A DNA stretch of 43,416 nucleotides from positions 1 through 43,416 of the forward strand of contig JAUNRQ010000017.1 in the NCBI GenBank assembly GCA_030535605.1, in the 5' to 3' direction. A model generated the notes under the pieces. That model was not told the origin of the DNA and made no database searches. It saw only the letters and a list, made by a program, of their open reading frames with translations. This DNA comes from Pseudoxanthomonas suwonensis (GTDB taxonomy: Bacteria > Pseudomonadota > Gammaproteobacteria > Xanthomonadales > Xanthomonadaceae). The first letter of the stretch is position 1, and the number at the start of each line of letters is the position of its first letter. The position numbers were made by a program, and so were the translations under genes. Shown here piece after piece: positions 42,231 through 43,416 of this stretch.

Positions 42231-43416
42231 TCAGGCGGCGGCCGTGGTGGCCGGGCTGGAGGTACGGATGAGGTGGTCGAACGCCGACAGCGCGGCGGTG
42301 GCGCCGGCGCCCATGGCAATGACGATCTGCTTGTACGGCACCGTGGTGGCATCGCCGGCGGCGAATACGCCTGGCACGTTGGTGGCGCCACGCGCGTCGA
42401 TCTGGATTTCGCCGCGATTGCTCAGCTCGACCGTGCCCTTCAGCCACTCGGTGTTGGGCAGCAGGCCGATCTGCACGAACACGCCCTCCAGTTCCAGTTC
42501 CTTGGCATCGCCGGTGCCGCGGTCGGTGTAGTACAGCCCGCAGACGCGGCCGTCGCGGCCGGGGACTTCGGTCGTCTGGGCATCGCAGATCACGGAGGCA
42601 TTGGGCAGGCTGCGCAGCTTGCGCTGCAACACTTCGTCGGCACGCAGCTTGCTGTCGAATTCCAGCAGCGTCACGTGTTCGACCAGGCCGGCCAGGTCGA
42701 TGGCCGCCTCGACCCCCGAGTTGCCCCCGCCGACCACCGCCACGCGCTTGCCCTTGAACAGCGGGCCATCACAGTGCGGGCAGTAAGCCACGCCCCTGTT
42801 GCGGTGTTCTTCCTCGCCGGGCACGCCCATCTGCCGCCAGCGCGCGCCGGTGGCGAGGATCACGGTCTTCGAGCGCAGAGTCGCGCCGGATGCGAGCTCC
42901 AGGCTGATCAGCCCGCCCTCGGATTCGGCCGGGACCAGGCGCTCGACCTGCTGCAACTGGATGACGTCGACGCCATTGGCGCGCACGTGCGATTCCAGCG
43001 CGGCACCGAGTTTCGGGCCTTCGGTGTATTCGACCGAGATGAAGTTCTCGATGCTCATGGTGTCCATCACCTGGCCACCGAGCCGTTCGGCGATCATGCC
43101 GGTGCGGATGCCCTTGCGCGCGGCGTAGATGGCGGCTGCGGCACCGGCCGGACCGCCGCCGACCACCAGCACGTCGTAGGGTTCCTTGTCCTTCAGGGCT
43201 TCGGCGGCGCGCGCCGCGGCGCCGGTGTCGAGCTTGGCGAGGATTTGTTCCACGCTCATGCGGCCGTTGCCGAACGCTTCACCGTTGAGCACCACCGTCG
43301 GCACGGCCATGATCTCGCGCGCCTCGACTTCCTCGCGGAACAGCGCGCCGTCGATCGCCTCGTGGCGGATGCGCGGGTTGATCACGCTCATCACGTTCAG
43401 CGCCTGCACCGTGTCC
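42231..43416 (-). CDS. ahpF: Alkyl hydroperoxide reductase subunit F (5' end beyond window)
   Basis: Flavoprotein that passes electrons from NADH to AhpC. The frame continues past the window edge (its first visible residues are D-T-V-Q-A-L, the region after the N-terminal CxxC site of AhpF), so about 130 N-terminal residues are missing. Visible: end of the N-terminal thioredoxin-like domain, FAD site [17 protein letters not shown], redox pair in [13 protein letters not shown] site [17 protein letters not shown], and the C-terminal [22 protein letters not shown]. ahpC is expected upstream outside the window. Confidence 0.96.
   Translation of the reverse strand, partial: DTVQALNVMSVINPRIRHEAIDGALFREEVEAREIMAVPTVVLNGEAFGNGRMSVEQILAKLDTGAAARAAEALKDKEPYDVLVVGGGPAGAAAAIYAARKGIRTGMIAERLGGQVMDTMSIENFISVEYTEGPKLGAALESHVRANGVDVIQLQQVERLVPAESEGGLISLELASGATLRSKTVILATGARWRQMGVPGEEEHRNRGVAYCPHCDGPLFKGKRVAVVGGGNSGVEAAIDLAGLVEHVTLLEFDSKLRADEVLQRKLRSLPNASVICDAQTTEVPGRDGRVCGLYYTDRGTGDAKELELEGVFVQIGLLPNTEWLKGTVELSNRGEIQIDARGATNVPGVFAAGDATTVPYKQIVIAMGAGATAALSAFDHLIRTSSPATTAAA

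Overview
The window is GC-rich and almost entirely coding, with heavily G/C-biased third codon positions. The gene content and order point to a gammaproteobacterium of the family Xanthomonadaceae (Lysobacter/Luteimonas/Xanthomonas type): a proline iminopeptidase whose catalytic residues fall at the Xanthomonas positions, an ahpF-oxyR-orfX order as described in Xanthomonas, and REP-like GTGGGAGCGGATTCAATCCGC repeats. This is inferred from recognised protein families; no search was run. I see no rRNA, tRNA, CRISPR array, transposase, integrase or phage gene. The window reads as conserved chromosome, not a mobile island.

Layout. 1-4.4 kb: REP-like repeats, a DUF4126 membrane protein, a DUF6776 membrane protein, erpA (Fe-S insertion), nudC (NADH/NAD-cap hydrolase), proline iminopeptidase and a small PhnA-domain protein. 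4.5-6.3 kb: a minus-strand pair, a Nudix hydrolase and a PPK2 polyphosphate kinase with a long histone-H1-like N-terminal tail. 6.5-10.2 kb: a large membrane protein of the misnamed 'site-specific recombinase Gcr' family and a membrane-anchored helical-repeat protein. 10.2-12.9 kb: two glycosyltransferases on the minus strand. 13.0-18.1 kb: mrcB (PBP1b), a TPR lipoprotein that is a strong candidate for its activator LpoP, and a YoaA/DinG helicase, chained by overlapping stop/start codons. 18.2-22.7 kb: an exported isoaspartyl peptidase/asparaginase, dgkA, a TerC protein, and a LemA-TPM-TPM module. 22.8-25.0 kb: lgt-thyA-folA, coupled by GTGA overlaps.

25.1-32.2 kb: on the minus strand, the classic envelope/maintenance cluster lptD-surA-pdxA-rsmA-apaG-apaH, converging on folA. 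32.2-35.6 kb: msrB, then a TetR regulator, a divergent Pcm-like methyltransferase and a TolC-family channel. 35.7-38.5 kb: glnS, a ten-cysteine lipoprotein and a zinc-dependent deaminase in one tightly packed operon. 38.5-40.5 kb: a DUF2007 protein, an EamA transporter and msrA. 40.5-43.4 kb: ahpF (truncated by the window end), oxyR with its redox cysteines at 199 and 208, and a membrane protein in the orfX position.

Recurrent themes are envelope assembly (lptD, surA, lgt, mrcB/lpoP, tolC, glycosyltransferases) and repair of oxidised or aged proteins (msrA, msrB, Pcm-like, isoaspartyl peptidase, oxyR/ahpF). Several promoters look leaderless, with a -10 element six or seven bases before the start codon. 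I found no clear-cut new defence or mobile system. The least explained units are the glnS-linked lipoprotein/deaminase pair, the Gcr/helical-repeat pair, the TetR-Pcm-TolC set and the PPK2 tail; the LpoP assignment is the most directly testable.
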